A DNA stretch of 64,000 bases from Alligator mississippiensis. Its lineage: Eukaryota > Chordata > Crocodylia > Alligatoridae. Position 1 is the stretch's first letter; every line of letters starts with the position of its first letter. Shown in pieces: positions 33,966-44,804 of the stretch. The DNA lies in contig NC_081832.1 of assembly GCF_030867095.1 (NCBI RefSeq), forward strand, positions 36,465,756-36,529,755, read 5' to 3'. The position numbers and the translations under genes are program-made. The notes under the pieces were generated by a model. It made no database searches. It was given only the letters and a program-made list of their open reading frames with translations, and was not told the DNA's origin.

Positions 33966-34341
33966 AAAAAAAATAAAATAGATTTGGACAGAGTGCGGAG
34001 GGTTGCATTCACTCTGTCTGCACGTGGAGCTTGGGGAACCCCAACAGTGGAAGGTTTACCTTCAGGAACACCAGCTGCTTCACCAAATCAGGATCCAAGG
34101 AGGTGTGGTGGGGTGTCACAACAACCCCAGCAATGCTGAACACCCTCTTGCTCAGAACACTGGTTGGTGGACAGGTGTTCCCGGGCAACCATGGCCAGAT
34201 CCTGCCACATCTGGCTGTGGCTTGCCCAGTAGGCCAAAGGGTCACAGAGCAACGGGGTTCCACGTCCTCAGTGAGATAGGTAGCCACTGAAGCCTCCACA
34301 CTACCTGCCCAATACTGGGGTCTGGTGCCTCTGGACCCCAT
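33966..34341 (-). mobile_element. hAT transposase C-terminal (dimerisation) fragment
   Basis: The - strand encodes PPTSVLSKRVFSIAGVVVT followed by LDPDLVKQLVFLKVNL. This is the C-terminal dimerisation block of hAT transposases (P.TS..SER.FS.AG....R..L.P..V..L.FL..N), here with Lys for the usual Glu. Only about 110 codons remain, joined to a CR1 fragment. It is the only hint of hAT coding capacity among the many hAT elements here. Confidence 0.8.
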
Positions 34342-34349
34342 GGAAGCTT

Positions 34350-35640
34350 GGGAACTGGTAGAGGCTCTGGATAATCAGAAAGGGGCAAATATAATGTCCA
34401 TCTTAAGAATAGGGAAAAAGGAGGATCCAGGGAACTACAGACCAGTCAGCCTCACCTCAGGCCCTGGAAAGATCATAGAGCAGGTCCTCAAGAAATCCTT
34501 TTGTAAGCACTTGGAGAAGAAAGTGATCAGGAACAGTCACCATGGATTCACCAAGGCAAGTCATGCCCAACCAATCTGATTGCTTTTTATGACAAGACGA
34601 TTGGCTGTGTGGATGCAGGGAGAGCAGTGGATGTGATATACCTTGACTTTAGCAAGGCTTCTGATACAGTCTCCCACAACAGTCTTGCAAGCAAACTAAG
34701 GAAGTCTGGGTTGGGTGAATTGTCTGTAAGGTGGATTGAAAATTGTCTGGATCATCTGGCTCAAAGGGTAGTAAATCAATGGCTAAATGTCTTGTTGGCA
34801 GCTGGTATCAAGTGGAGTGCCCCAGGGGTCACTCCTAGGGCTGGTTTTGTTCAATATCTTTATCAGTGATCTGGAAGATGGGATGGAGTGCACCCTCAGC
34901 AAGTTTGCAGATAACACCAAGCTTGGGGGAGTAGTAGATACCTGGAGGGTAGGACTAGGATTCAGAGAGACCAAGACAAACTGGAGGACCAGACCAAAAG
35001 AAATCTCATAAGGTTCAATAAGGACAAGTTGCAAAGTCTTGTACTTAGGACAGAACAATCCATGCACCAGCACAGACTGGGAGCCGACTGGCTAAGCAGC
35101 AGCATTGAAGAAAAGGACCTGGGGGTTACAGTGGGCTATAAGCTGAATATGAGTTACCAGTGTGCCTTTGTTGCGAAGGCGGCTAATGGCATACTTGGCT
35201 GCATTAGTAGGAGCTTTGCCAGCAGATTGAGGAAAGTGATTATTTTCCTCTATTTGGCACTATCGAGGCCACACCTGGAGTACTGTGTCCAGTTTTGGGC
35301 CCCCTACTACAGAAAGGGTGTGGACAAATTGGAGGGAGCCCAGTGGAGAGCAATGAAAATGGCTGGGGTACTTGACTTCTGAGGAGAGGCTGAGGGAACT
35401 GGGCTTATTTAGTCTGGAGAAGAGAAGACTTCAAGGGGATTTAATAGTAGCTTTCAACTACCTGAAGGGGGGTTCCAAAGAGGATGGAGCTCGAGTGTTC
35501 TTAGTGGTGGCAGATGACAGAACAAGGAGCAATGGTCTTAAGTTTTAGCAAGGTAAGTTTAGTTAGATTTTAGGAAAAACTCTCACAAGGAGGGTAATAA
35601 AGCACTGGAACTGCCCTACCCAGACAGGCTGTGGGAGGCT
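34350..35640 (+). mobile_element. CR1 LINE fragment, RT to C-terminal region
   Basis: Frames show [36 protein letters not shown] and PHLEYCVQFWAPY, ordered as in CR1 reverse transcriptase and its C-terminal part, with several frame changes. It begins in the RT domain and stops before the CR1 3' UTR, running into a second CR1 in the opposite direction. Confidence 0.85.
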
Positions 35641-35849
35641 GTTGCCCAGGCTACCCTCTATATTCAAGTTGCTCACCAGATCATCTCCTGTGGCCAAGAC
35701 CAAGTCTAGAAAAGTGTTACCTCTGGTTGGCCCGAGCACTTCCTGAGTCAGGTACAGTTCTTTGATACAGATCAGGAAGCAATGCGACCGATCTGACTTA
35801 GCTGAGTGTTCCTACCAAGCAGAGGCAACCCCACCCCGGGATGTGAGGA

Positions 35850-36035
35850 AGCCAGTGGCGGATTTGGTGCCTGGGGGGAAAGGACAGAAGTTGCCAAATG
35901 GCTGGAGGCACCAGATTTGGTGGCCGGGGGGTGGGGGGGGGTGCCAATCAACCAGATGTAAAGCCAGTGGCCCCCAAAGCATGGAGCCTAGGGCGGATGC
36001 CCTGATTTGCCCCCCTCTCAGGGATGGCCCTGCTC
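35850..36035. mobile_element. Probable small MITE inside the inverted CR1
   Basis: GCCAGTGGCGGATTTGG to CTCAGGGATGGCCCTGC interrupts CR1 endonuclease text. The CAGTGGCGGATTT head and the CAGGGACGGCCCTG-like tail are widespread MITE ends. No target duplication was confirmed. Confidence 0.4.
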
Positions 36036-36927
36036 CCAAGCAATGTCTGGGTAACTGAAGTTGCCCATGACAACCGACGACCATGTCCTATGCGCGTGCG
36101 GCCTCTGCCAGTTCTTGAGAGAACTCCAGATCGAGCTCTTCCCCCTGGTTTGGTGGTCTGTAGTATACACCTACAGTTAGGTCTCTCTCACTGTGTCCCC
36201 TACTGTTGTTTGACCCAGAAGGTTTTGAGCCACTCTTGTTTGGAGCTGCTGTCAGCCTCCAAGGAGGTGTACTGCTCTCTCACAGACAGCTACACCTCCA
36301 CCTTTCTTCCCTACTCGGTCCCTTCTGTGCAGGGTGTAGCCACCTATGGCTATGTTCCAATCGTGTGAGGAGTCCCACCAGGTCTCTGTAATCCCTACTA
36401 GATTGGAATGCCCACTGGAGAGTAGGAGGGCTAGCTCCTCCTGTTTGTTCCCCATGCTTCTGGCATTAGTGTATAGGCACATGAGTCCTCCAATTGCGAC
36501 CTTCAATTTCCTGTCACGCTGAGGGAGAACCATTCCCTCAGCTCTTGCAAGAGTGGCTCTCCTATTGTCCACAACTTCGGAGCACCCAGTGTGCCAGTCC
36601 CCAGGCATGCTCCAGTCAGTCAGTGTTTCCCCGTCCCTTGGTGATCTTGGTTTAAAGCCCTATCTAGAAGATCGGCCATACTGGCCGAGAACACAGACTT
36701 ACCCCTTTCCAGGAGTCCTCTCTCCCTAAAGTGTGCACCGTGGTTGAAGAAATCAAAGCCCTCTTGGTAGCACCACTACCAGAGTCATTGGTTCACTTCT
36801 TTGACACATCCTTCCCTCCTAGGTCTGTGGCCTACAACTGGAAGCACAGAGGAAAAGACTACCTGCGCCCCAAAACCCTTGAGCCCAGCCCCCAGAGCCC
36901 TGTAGTCACTCATGACCTGATCCAGAT

Positions 36928-37530
36928 TACCATATTTTCGCACATATATTCTGTGGGGTATACGCGATTTTACAAAAAAAATGGATGGGTGCAGGCTATA
37001 TGGGGGTGCGGGCCATCCACAGACTTATTTTTCTCTGCGGGGGGCCAGGCCCGGGGCGGGCTGCGCTGCCTCCCCGCTGGGCCCAGGCAGGCCGGGTTGC
37101 ATCGCCACTGCCACTGCTGCAGGGGCCGGGGCCGGCTGCGCCGCCTCCCCGCTGGGCCTGGGCAGGCCAGGCTATGCCGCCGTTGCCACGGAGGCCAAGG
37201 CGGGCTGCGCCGCCACTGCCGCGGGGGCCGGGGCGGGCTGCACTGTCTCCCTGCTGGGCCCGGGAAGGCCGGGCTGCGCCGCCACTACTGCGGGGGCTGG
37301 GGCCAGGGCGGGCAAGGCTGCATATCCTCCCCGCTAGGCCTGGGCAGGCCGGGCTGTGCTGCTGCTGCCGGGGCGGGCCAGGCTGCGCCGCCTCCCTGTG
37401 CATACACCGCCACGGGGAATACACGGGTGCAGCGTAAACACGGACTTATTTACAAAAATACAATTTTCCACGGGTTATACTTGGGTGCAGCTGACACCCG
37501 TGGGTGGGGTATAAGCGTGAAAATACGGTA
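36928..37530. mobile_element. TA-flanked MITE with GC-rich interior
   Basis: Left TACCATATTTTCGCACATATA and right TATAAGCGTGAAAATACGGTA are terminal inverted repeats of about 20 bp bounded by TA, as in Tc1/mariner-type insertions. Both sub-terminal parts contain CAGACTTATTT or CGGACTTATTT and GGGTGCAG. It splits the ORF1 of the inverted CR1, so it is younger than that CR1. Confidence 0.8.
37040..37400. repeat. GC-rich minisatellite inside the MITE
   Basis: Units around GGGCTGCGCCGCC and CCCCGCTGGGCC recur at about 40-90 bp spacing and are CpG-rich. Long frames on both strands here are compositional. Confidence 0.75.
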
Positions 37531-38424
37531 CTCCTGGCCGTGTCACATATGCCATGTATGCCCATATCCTCCAGTTGGAGGGCCAGATGAGCCTAGGGAT
37601 CCTCTCTGCAACATCCTGGATGCAGGCCCCAGGGAGGCAGCAGATGCCATGGGCTAGGGGCTCCGAACAGCAGATGGGTCCCACGGTGTCCCGCACAAGG
37701 GAGCTCCCCCCCCCACAACATCTCCTCTTGGGGGTGGCAGTTCGCTGACTACCCACCTCCTCCTCTGGTGTCACCTTTTCATGCATGGTGAGGAGAGCAT
37801 ACCTGTTGTGCAATGCCAAGGGAGTGGCAGCCCTGGCCCTGCACGCCCTGGAGCCTGAGACGAACATCTTCCAGGTAGCTCCAGATGGGTCTTTTTTTTG
37901 CCAGCCTTCTTGCTGGCCACCTTCTCCTCTATCATCTTCTTCATTTAGAAGAGCCTGACTGTAGTAGTGGGCCCTGATGACATGAAGTCTGCCTACCTGG
38001 GCTTGGAGCTCATTCACCTGGGACTCCACAGACCTCACTAAGGAGCATATACCACAGGTGGGGGTGACCTTGCACCCATTCCCAGTTGCTGGCAGCCGTG
38101 CCAGGCAGCCCCCACAGCCTGGTGCCAGGGGCTCCATCTGGGTGGAGGCCTCAGTGGTACAAGGGGAGGGAGCAACAGCTGAGGCGGGAAGCTGCGGGGT
38201 GTGATGCATCCCCACCTTTGTATGGTAATAGGCTATGCTACTACCCACAAACTGGCTTAGGAACTGGCCTGCAAACTGCTTCTCCTGTTTGCAGTCCCTG
38301 TTCACTGGCTCCCTGGTTACAGGTGAATTAATTGAGTCTGGTGGAACGTGGCAATTGCCACACTCAAGCAGCCTCCTGCATCTTGTGTTTCAGCATCCCT
38401 GTGCTTAAAAATGGTGGTGGGGAG

Positions 38425-38461
38425 CTTGAACTAAAGCTCGTCGAATGAGCTTTAGTTCAAG
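38425..38461. repeat. Perfect 15-bp hairpin
   Basis: CTTGAACTAAAGCTC (38425-38439) and GAGCTTTAGTTCAAG (38447-38461) are perfect inverted copies around a 7-bp loop. The wider stretch 38330-38640 has other inverted words (TTTAATTAGACC, CTAATTAAAG) and is probably a MITE. Confidence 0.7.
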
Positions 38462-38639
38462 TGCCCCTGCTGCCACTTTAAGTGTGAGGATGGATGCTGA
38501 TACAGGAGACATGGTGGTGCTTTAATTAGACCGGCTCTGACCAGTTCTAATTAAAGCGCCTCCCCCCACCCTTGGAGCACATGTAAAAGAAGAACCCGAT
38601 GATTCTAAGTTAAAATATTTTTGCACCTGAGAACAATGT

Positions 38640-41600
38640 ATAAGTGAGCCTCAGTAAGGAAGAGTTTTTCACCTCCATTGCTTATTTATTTCACTATATT
38701 TTGTACGTCATCTCAGGCACTGTTCTGGGAAAGCCCTCACTATTGTCCAAAGCTAGAGAGTTCATATGTATTCATTTCCAGATGCTGTTACTAGATGGTT
38801 AGCAGTAGCAAAGTTGTTACTTAAAAATTTTGACTAGAAGGTACTCCCTCTTACCTGGATCTTTCGTAAGATTCTGAGTGGGCTGGGCAACTACCCTCAA
38901 ACCCTCAAGCCCATTATCTGCACAAGAGCTGTCAAATTCCTAATCTACTATGCCTTGAAAACATTTTATGTTCTAAGCATTACACTGTAAAGATTAGTTT
39001 ATTTATTGTGGATTTTTATATATATCATATGTGACGAGAGCCTGCAGAAATTGATCACTCTAGAGAGAATAATGTCAGTTAATATTTATTATTCTTGATA
39101 CCCTAACAATCTCAACGTTAACAGTGAAGAAAAAATACTAAAAATGACCTTTTAAATGTGTTACTACCTTGAATATTCATTACATTCAAACAAATAGACT
39201 TTAATAAGACTTATCCAACAAAAACCTATTTATTTATTTCAAACACCAAGATACAGAATTTTTCAAGTTTTGCAAATATTGCTCCAAAGCAAAATTCTAT
39301 ATACAGCGCTCTCGGTTCTAATAGTGCATAAACAAAGACAAATATACTTATGCATCCACAGTGCAATGTTTGCTCATTTCATCAAGGCTCCATGTTGTAT
39401 TTGCTTACCAGTGATTCAAAAAGAAACAAAAAAAGTGACTTGCCAGACCAAAGTAGTGTTGGTCCAAACTACAGCTTAATGTAGAAAACCTGCAAAATGA
39501 GGGATAAAACAACCAAGGCAGAGCACAATGCAGAAACTTTTCTGAATGTGACAAGCACTAATTTATTTTAAATAAATGTTTTCAGACTTTACTATAAATG
39601 GGCTTCCTACTGCATAAATGATCTGCTAGCAGAAAACAAAACTTCAGTACTTGATACTCAATTCACCCAATGGAATTTTCTTTTTCTGCTACTCTTAAAT
39701 ATTGCCCTGAGCAAAAATTTACTGGCAAAAATAAGTAGAATGAATGTACCAACACCAGTTATTTGGAAAGGAGAACACTCTATTTGAAATGAAAGCCAAC
39801 TCAGGAGATTATTTATTCTACTCCCTTTAACTTTAAGAATGTTGATTTATTATTTGTACCTAATACTGACTTCCTAGTCTGAGAGTTCATTTTATAATTT
39901 TCAAACAGGAATTAATTTTACTGGTAAAACTCAGTAACAAAACAACAACAAAAAATCCCTTTGAAGCTATTGCTTAAACTCCTTGTTCTGATATAATTTT
40001 TATCATCTGGTTGTTCTGTTTATTGTAGAGCAACACAATGTATTATCATAATTCACATCACCTAGAAAAATGACACATATCTTAAGCATTTGTTTTTCCT
40101 TTCAGAATTAATTAATTTATATTTAAATATAAGCCTTATTCCAATCATGTTACAGCAAAATAAACTTATTGTTCTGCTGTTCATCAAATTAATTGTATAA
40201 GAATTAGTGCCAACAACTGGGTGCATCTACACGTGCGATTAATGCACATGAATAAACTCCGGCCCTTATTGCTCTGGAGCTTTTTGCTCCTGGGCATGCT
40301 GTTTGAATATACACCTGGAAGCAAAACATTTTGGACCATATTTCTCCAGAGTTTATTTGTGCGCAGCATGTGAACCCTGGTTGGTACAGCCCGGGCTGGC
40401 AAGGGACCCAGGGGGTCAGCCTGCCAGCTCAGGGCTGCTCCAGCTGGGCTTCATGTGCTGCAGCAGGGCTGGGTGAGGCACAAGCCCAGTCAGAGCTGGC
40501 TGATTTCCCAGGTCCCTTTTTAGCCAGGGCTGCTCTGACCAGGCTCCACATGCTGCAGAGCAGCAGGCTGAGGCACAAGGGTGCTTCAGTTTTGGGGCTG
40601 CCTGCTGGCTAGCTGCGCACTGAAGTACCCTGTGCCCCAGCCAGCTGGGGCAGCATTTACACATGCGCTGCTGTGTATGAAAAGATTCTGCAGCAGGGTA
40701 ATATTTGTATTTTACAAGTACTACCCTGCTGTGGAGTTTATTACTTTTGTGTGCCCTAATAGGGGGATACATGTAGACAATGAGATGTTACTGCAGAGTT
40801 AATTAGTCAACTGTGCAGTAAATGTCTTGTGTAGACACACCCCCTGAGACAAACTATTCCCTGAAATGAATGCTGGTAAAGAAGCTTTAGTTACTACCTT
40901 GAGTATCTTATTCCATTTTTGAAAAGAAACAAACTGGTAACAATGTTCACTGTAGATACTGTTGCTCCTATGATAATATTGGCTATTTCAAGTTTACATA
41001 CTAAAATCTTTATTTTCTACAGCATATGCACATTACAGATGTATATGTCCATAATTAAAATGTGTACACTTATGGGCTTTCCAATTACAACTGTGCTTCT
41101 ATTTTAACCTTTGGTGGAACTACCATAAACAGAACTGTAGGCAAAATCAAGATAACAGAAAAATCCTTTTTTAGGATACCCTCTCTCAATACCAAAACAG
41201 ATCATCATTTTCCATTGTGAAGTTACATGCAGCAACATTTGGGGGGAGGAGGTGTGGGGGAAAACATAAAATAACACTTATTATTTATGGAGCTATAATC
41301 TGCAGTTAAAAGGCTTTTAACATCTCAAATACTTACAATATATCAACATTTCAAAAAGTATTGTATAGCATATCCTCAACTTAAGCAGCATTTTCATCTT
41401 GATGTCTAAATAATACAAACCAGAAAATTAAAACTTCTTAAGGTATAAAAAGGGACTTCAAAAACATACACTCTTTAACATAATACCAGCTCACTGTCTG
41501 TGAGACAGTACCTCATGCATAGATTGAGGTTTTATTTGCATAAATATAAAATAAACCAGTTCCCAAAACTACACATTCATAGTGAGTCTTTACAATGAGC

Positions 41601-42561
41601 ACATCTAAAATATTGAAAAAAGTCTACAGTTCAAAATAAAACTGGAATGACAATTATTAAGTTGGTATAAAACAGACATAACATCTACTCAGACCTTACT
41701 GAAGATTGGAACTTTGAGTGCATCTCCCCTCTTTTAGAGACAGAGCATAGGTTGCCCCCAAGAGTATCCTGTTAGCACTAGTTCAGGAGGCACAGTTTGG
41801 CCATATTTAAAGATTCAGAAACACAAAATCATTACCATAAATGGGTCTCCCCAGTACCATAAAGTTATGGGATACTACCATGATAAACATGGAAAGCAAT
41901 CGTTTACTATGAAAGTAAGTGCAACCCAACTCCAATCTTCTGGTACATCTATTTAAAATAACAGAAGTGGGGCTTTAGGCCAGGATTACTTGCAAACCTC
42001 CATGTAACAGCTTATAAGAGTTGGACATTCATACTTATTATGCCTGAAAATTGGTGTAACATCTCATATTGATTAAATACTGTGCTATGCATAAACCAGT
42101 AGGAATAAAGCATGAACAATCACTATACAAGTCACTTAAATAAACTCTATAGAACATAATTTATAACCTGTGTCACCTAAACATTTTTGGCTCTTAGAAC
42201 TCTGTTCTTTAGTGGCACAATTTTAAATCCATTTAATTATGCAAAAAAGTTTATAGTATCATTCAACAAACTTCCTGTAAAGAGTGAAAAAAAATCTACT
42301 ACTATAATCTATTAGCCTGTTCCTAACATTTGAAAACAAGGGTAAATCCCCTTCCACGTTGTTAACTAATAAACCCAAACAATCAAAAGATAAGGAAAAC
42401 CTAGTTTGTTACTGCTTTCTGAACAGTAAAACTTTTTCACAAATCCCTGAAATCTGCATCACATGCAATCAGCATGCTTATTTCATTTAAATATATAGCA
42501 GTGCTCATGTTCGTATGTTCCATGTTCATATTCAATAGCAATTTCCAAGATCTTTCTTGTC
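38640..42561 (-). other. PHF20: Probable PHF20 3' UTR and 3' flank
   Basis: This stretch is AT-rich, almost free of LINE sequence and directly downstream of the PHF20 stop on the - strand. Candidate AATAAA signals on the - strand (TTTATT on +) lie at 41531-41536, 41009-41014, 40019-40024, near 39845 and 39226, and at 38998. The true end cannot be chosen from sequence. The human 3' UTR is roughly 2 kb from memory, which would place the end near 40.0-40.5 kb. One MITE interrupts the stretch at 40219-40843. Confidence 0.5.
40219..40843. mobile_element. MITE-like DNA transposon in the PHF20 3' region
   Basis: The ends form an imperfect terminal inverted repeat: GGGTGCATCTACACG on the left, and GGGGTGTGTCTACACAAG when the right end is read on the other strand. 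Base composition changes abruptly from the AT-rich flank to a GC-rich interior with repeated CTGCAG-type words. No transposase frame is visible. The sub-terminal text (CCCTAATAG, ACATGTAGACA, TTACTGC) is shared with the arms of the 9.6-11.6 kb inverted repeat, so it is a repeat family. The superfamily is not settled. Confidence 0.6.
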
Positions 42562-42704
42562 TCACGTTGAGGAACACAGTGCAATCTGCTGCACCTTGCC
42601 TAGGTCCATAAGAAGCTGTTTTATACAATGTTTTAGTTGTGGAAGTCTAGCTAGTGGTTCTGGCGGTTCCAGCTCTCCTGTGTAATCCAACCAACTTTCC
42701 AAAA
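42562..42704 (-). CDS. PHF20: PHF20 last coding exon
   Basis: On the - strand the acceptor TTGTTTTTGCAG ends at 42705 and the exon runs to TGA at 42564-42562. It encodes 46 residues from [18 protein letters not shown] through [10 protein letters not shown] to ...[10 protein letters not shown]. This matches the known PHF20 C-terminus almost residue for residue. The paralogue PHF20L1 reads [19 protein letters not shown] and ends CSV, so PHF20 is preferred. PHF20 is a Tudor/PHD reader in the nuclear MOF-NSL histone H4 acetyltransferase complex; this C-terminal segment carries none of the Tudor or PHD domains. Confidence 0.93.
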
Positions 42705-42909
42705 CTGCAAAAACAAACAACGCCCCCCCCCCCCCAGAAGGTGTTAGTACTGTTCACTATTTCAATTTGAGTGCATAATATACATCAAGTCACAACAACA
42801 ACTATTCTTGGAATCAATATATTTTTGAAAGATAAATACAGTACTTTTAACATACACAATATTTAAGAAATCAGAAAAGAAAACTTCATATTAAAATCTA
42901 TGTGGGATA

Positions 42910-43860
42910 TCACAAGTAGTAACTGGATAGATATAGGATTCTCATGTACCAAATCAATCCCTTCACCTCTGAAAGAATTATAGCGCATGCCCCTGAATGG
43001 AGCGTAAAACATCCTAACATTATACTAACCTGACGATCACCATGGATACCGAGCATCAGCCTAGTAATAAATCTGACAACGGGTAGAGTTAAAGGGGAAT
43101 TACTGAGCTGGATGGTGGGTACTGGTGGAATCTGTCTTGGGACTAGTAGATACAATATGTTCATTAACGACACTAACATAAAAGGTTCTATGAATAAAAT
43201 TTGCCAGTGATACCAAGTTAGTTGGAATAATCAATGCAGAAAAAGAATGTAACATCATACAAAAAGAACTGAATGATCATGAGGACTGAAATGGGATAAG
43301 GTCAGTACTATATAATATAAGGTCACATACTTGCTGTTACAAGACTTTAACCTATAATCTGGGACTTCATTAGTTGGAAATTAGAGGCCCTGGGTATATG
43401 ATCTGACCTAGGATATATCAGATGAAGTGTTTCCAGCAGAGAAGAAACATTAAACAGTACTGCATAAACCACTGAGCACATCTCACTTGGAATACTGCAT
43501 ACAATTCTAGTCACATTCAAGAAATACTGAATTCAAAACTGGAACAGGTGCAAGGAATGACTACCAGAATGATCAGGGGAATAGAAAGTTTACATCGTAT
43601 GAGAAGTGACTAAAAATTGGATTGTTTAGCTTAGCAAAACAAAGGCTGAGAAGGAATATGATTGTTGTTTAGGACTGTATCAGAGACATGGTAACCACCT
43701 GGGCAGAGGAAGAGCTATTTAAACTACTGGACAATATTGGTACATGGACAAATAACTGGCCATTAATAAATATAGGCTTGGACTTCTTTAAATTTAAACC
43801 TACTTTTGAACTTCTTAGATTTACAGTTGCTTCTAGAATAAATACAACATCCCTCCACAC
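42910..43860 (+). mobile_element. Old CR1-type LINE debris
   Basis: Scattered CR1 words (TTTGCCAGTGATACCAAGTTAG, CACTTGGAATACTGCATACA, GAAGTGACTAAAAATTGGATTG, AACTACTGGACAATATTGG) in + orientation with many gaps. It is much more diverged than the CR1 that follows. Confidence 0.6.
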
Positions 43861-43864
43861 CTAC

Positions 43865-44578
43865 AGCCTAGGGAATGACCTGCTGGGTAGCACGGAAGTG
43901 GAAAGGGATCTTGGAGTCCTAGTGGACTCCAAGATGAACATGAGTCGGCAGTGTGACGAAGCCATCAAAAAAGCCAATGGCACTTTATCGTGCATCAGCA
44001 GATGCATGATGAACAGGTCCAAGGAGGTGATACTTCCCCTCTATCGGGCGCTGGTCAGACCGCAGTTGGAGTACTGCGTGCAATTCTGGGCGCCGCAATT
44101 CAAGAGGGATGCGGATAACCTGGAGAGAGTCCAGAGAAGGGCCACTCGTATGGTTAAGGGCCTGCAGACCAAGCCCTACGAGGAGAGACTAGAGAAACTG
44201 GATCTTTTCAGCCTCCGCAAGAGAAGGTTGAGAGGCGACCTTGTGGCTGCCTATAAGTTCATCACGGGGGCACAGAAGGGAATTGGTGAGGATTTATTCA
44301 CCAAGGCGCCCCTGGGGGTTACAAGAAATAATGGCCACAAGCTAGCAGAGAGCGGATTTAGATTGGACATTAGGAAGAACTTCTTCACAGTTCGAGTGGC
44401 CAGGGTCTGGAACGGGCTCCCAAGGGAAGTGGTGCTCTCCCCTACCCTGGGGGTCTTCAAGAGGAGGTTAGATCGGCATCTAGCTGGGGTCATCTAGACC
44501 CAGCACTCTTTCCTGCTTATGCAGGTGGTCGGACTCGATGATCTACTGAGGTCTCTTCCGACCCTAACATCTATGAAT
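43865..44578 (+). mobile_element. Young CR1 LINE 3' fragment with intact ORF2 C-terminus
   Basis: An unbroken frame of about 210 codons from LGNDLLGSTEVERDLGVLVD to HLAGVI and TAG at 44495-44497 covers the CR1 ORF2 C-terminal region ([32 protein letters not shown]). The 3' UTR ends at TCTATGAATCC. Unlike the 59-63 kb subfamily, the codon after FFTV is CGA (Arg), not a stop. 5'-truncated. Confidence 0.92.
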
Positions 44579-44804
44579 CCAATGCACTTGGCCCTAGATT
44601 AGTGACTTGTACTTGCAAACAAACTCCCACTCAGTACAATAATTTGTGTTTTGTGTTTTCTTTAAATGGTTAAAATATTATATAACAACAAAAAAACCCA
44701 ACAAGGATGTTACTTTGTGACATTTTAATCATTTTAAAGAAATCCATTATCAAACTTAAAACCTTAACAGGCTGATCCACTACTGTGCTCTATATGCTCT
44801 AAAC

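Larger units (their letters stand above)
35645..38330 (-). mobile_element. CR1 LINE, 5' half (ORF1 and endonuclease), inverted
   Basis: Read on the - strand: ORF1 with a CGGC...CGIC cysteine cluster and coiled coil (38305-37535), then the esterase part (VGPI.., QDVAERIPRL), then the end of the esterase domain (36930-36650), then endonuclease start CLYTNARSMGNKQEEL and ETWWDSSHDW (36480-36370), and finally a LDLVLATGDD-type segment near 35700. The 3' half is missing at 35645, which is unusual for CR1, whose copies normally lose the 5' side. Two foreign inserts interrupt it (36928-37530 and about 35850-36035). Confidence 0.85.

Noticed and set aside
36731-37657. A 308-codon + frame
   Set aside because: It crosses CR1 (antisense), a MITE end and a minisatellite. 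The Gly/Arg/Cys repeats reflect the array, not a gene.
34350-38330. Twin-priming inversion of one CR1 insertion
   Set aside because: Twin priming puts the inverted 5' segment before the sense 3' segment and keeps the 3' tail. Here the order is reversed and the tail is missing.
43688-44497. A 269-codon open frame as a possible host gene
   Set aside because: The last 210 codons are CR1 ORF2 C-terminus. It is a young LINE fragment.
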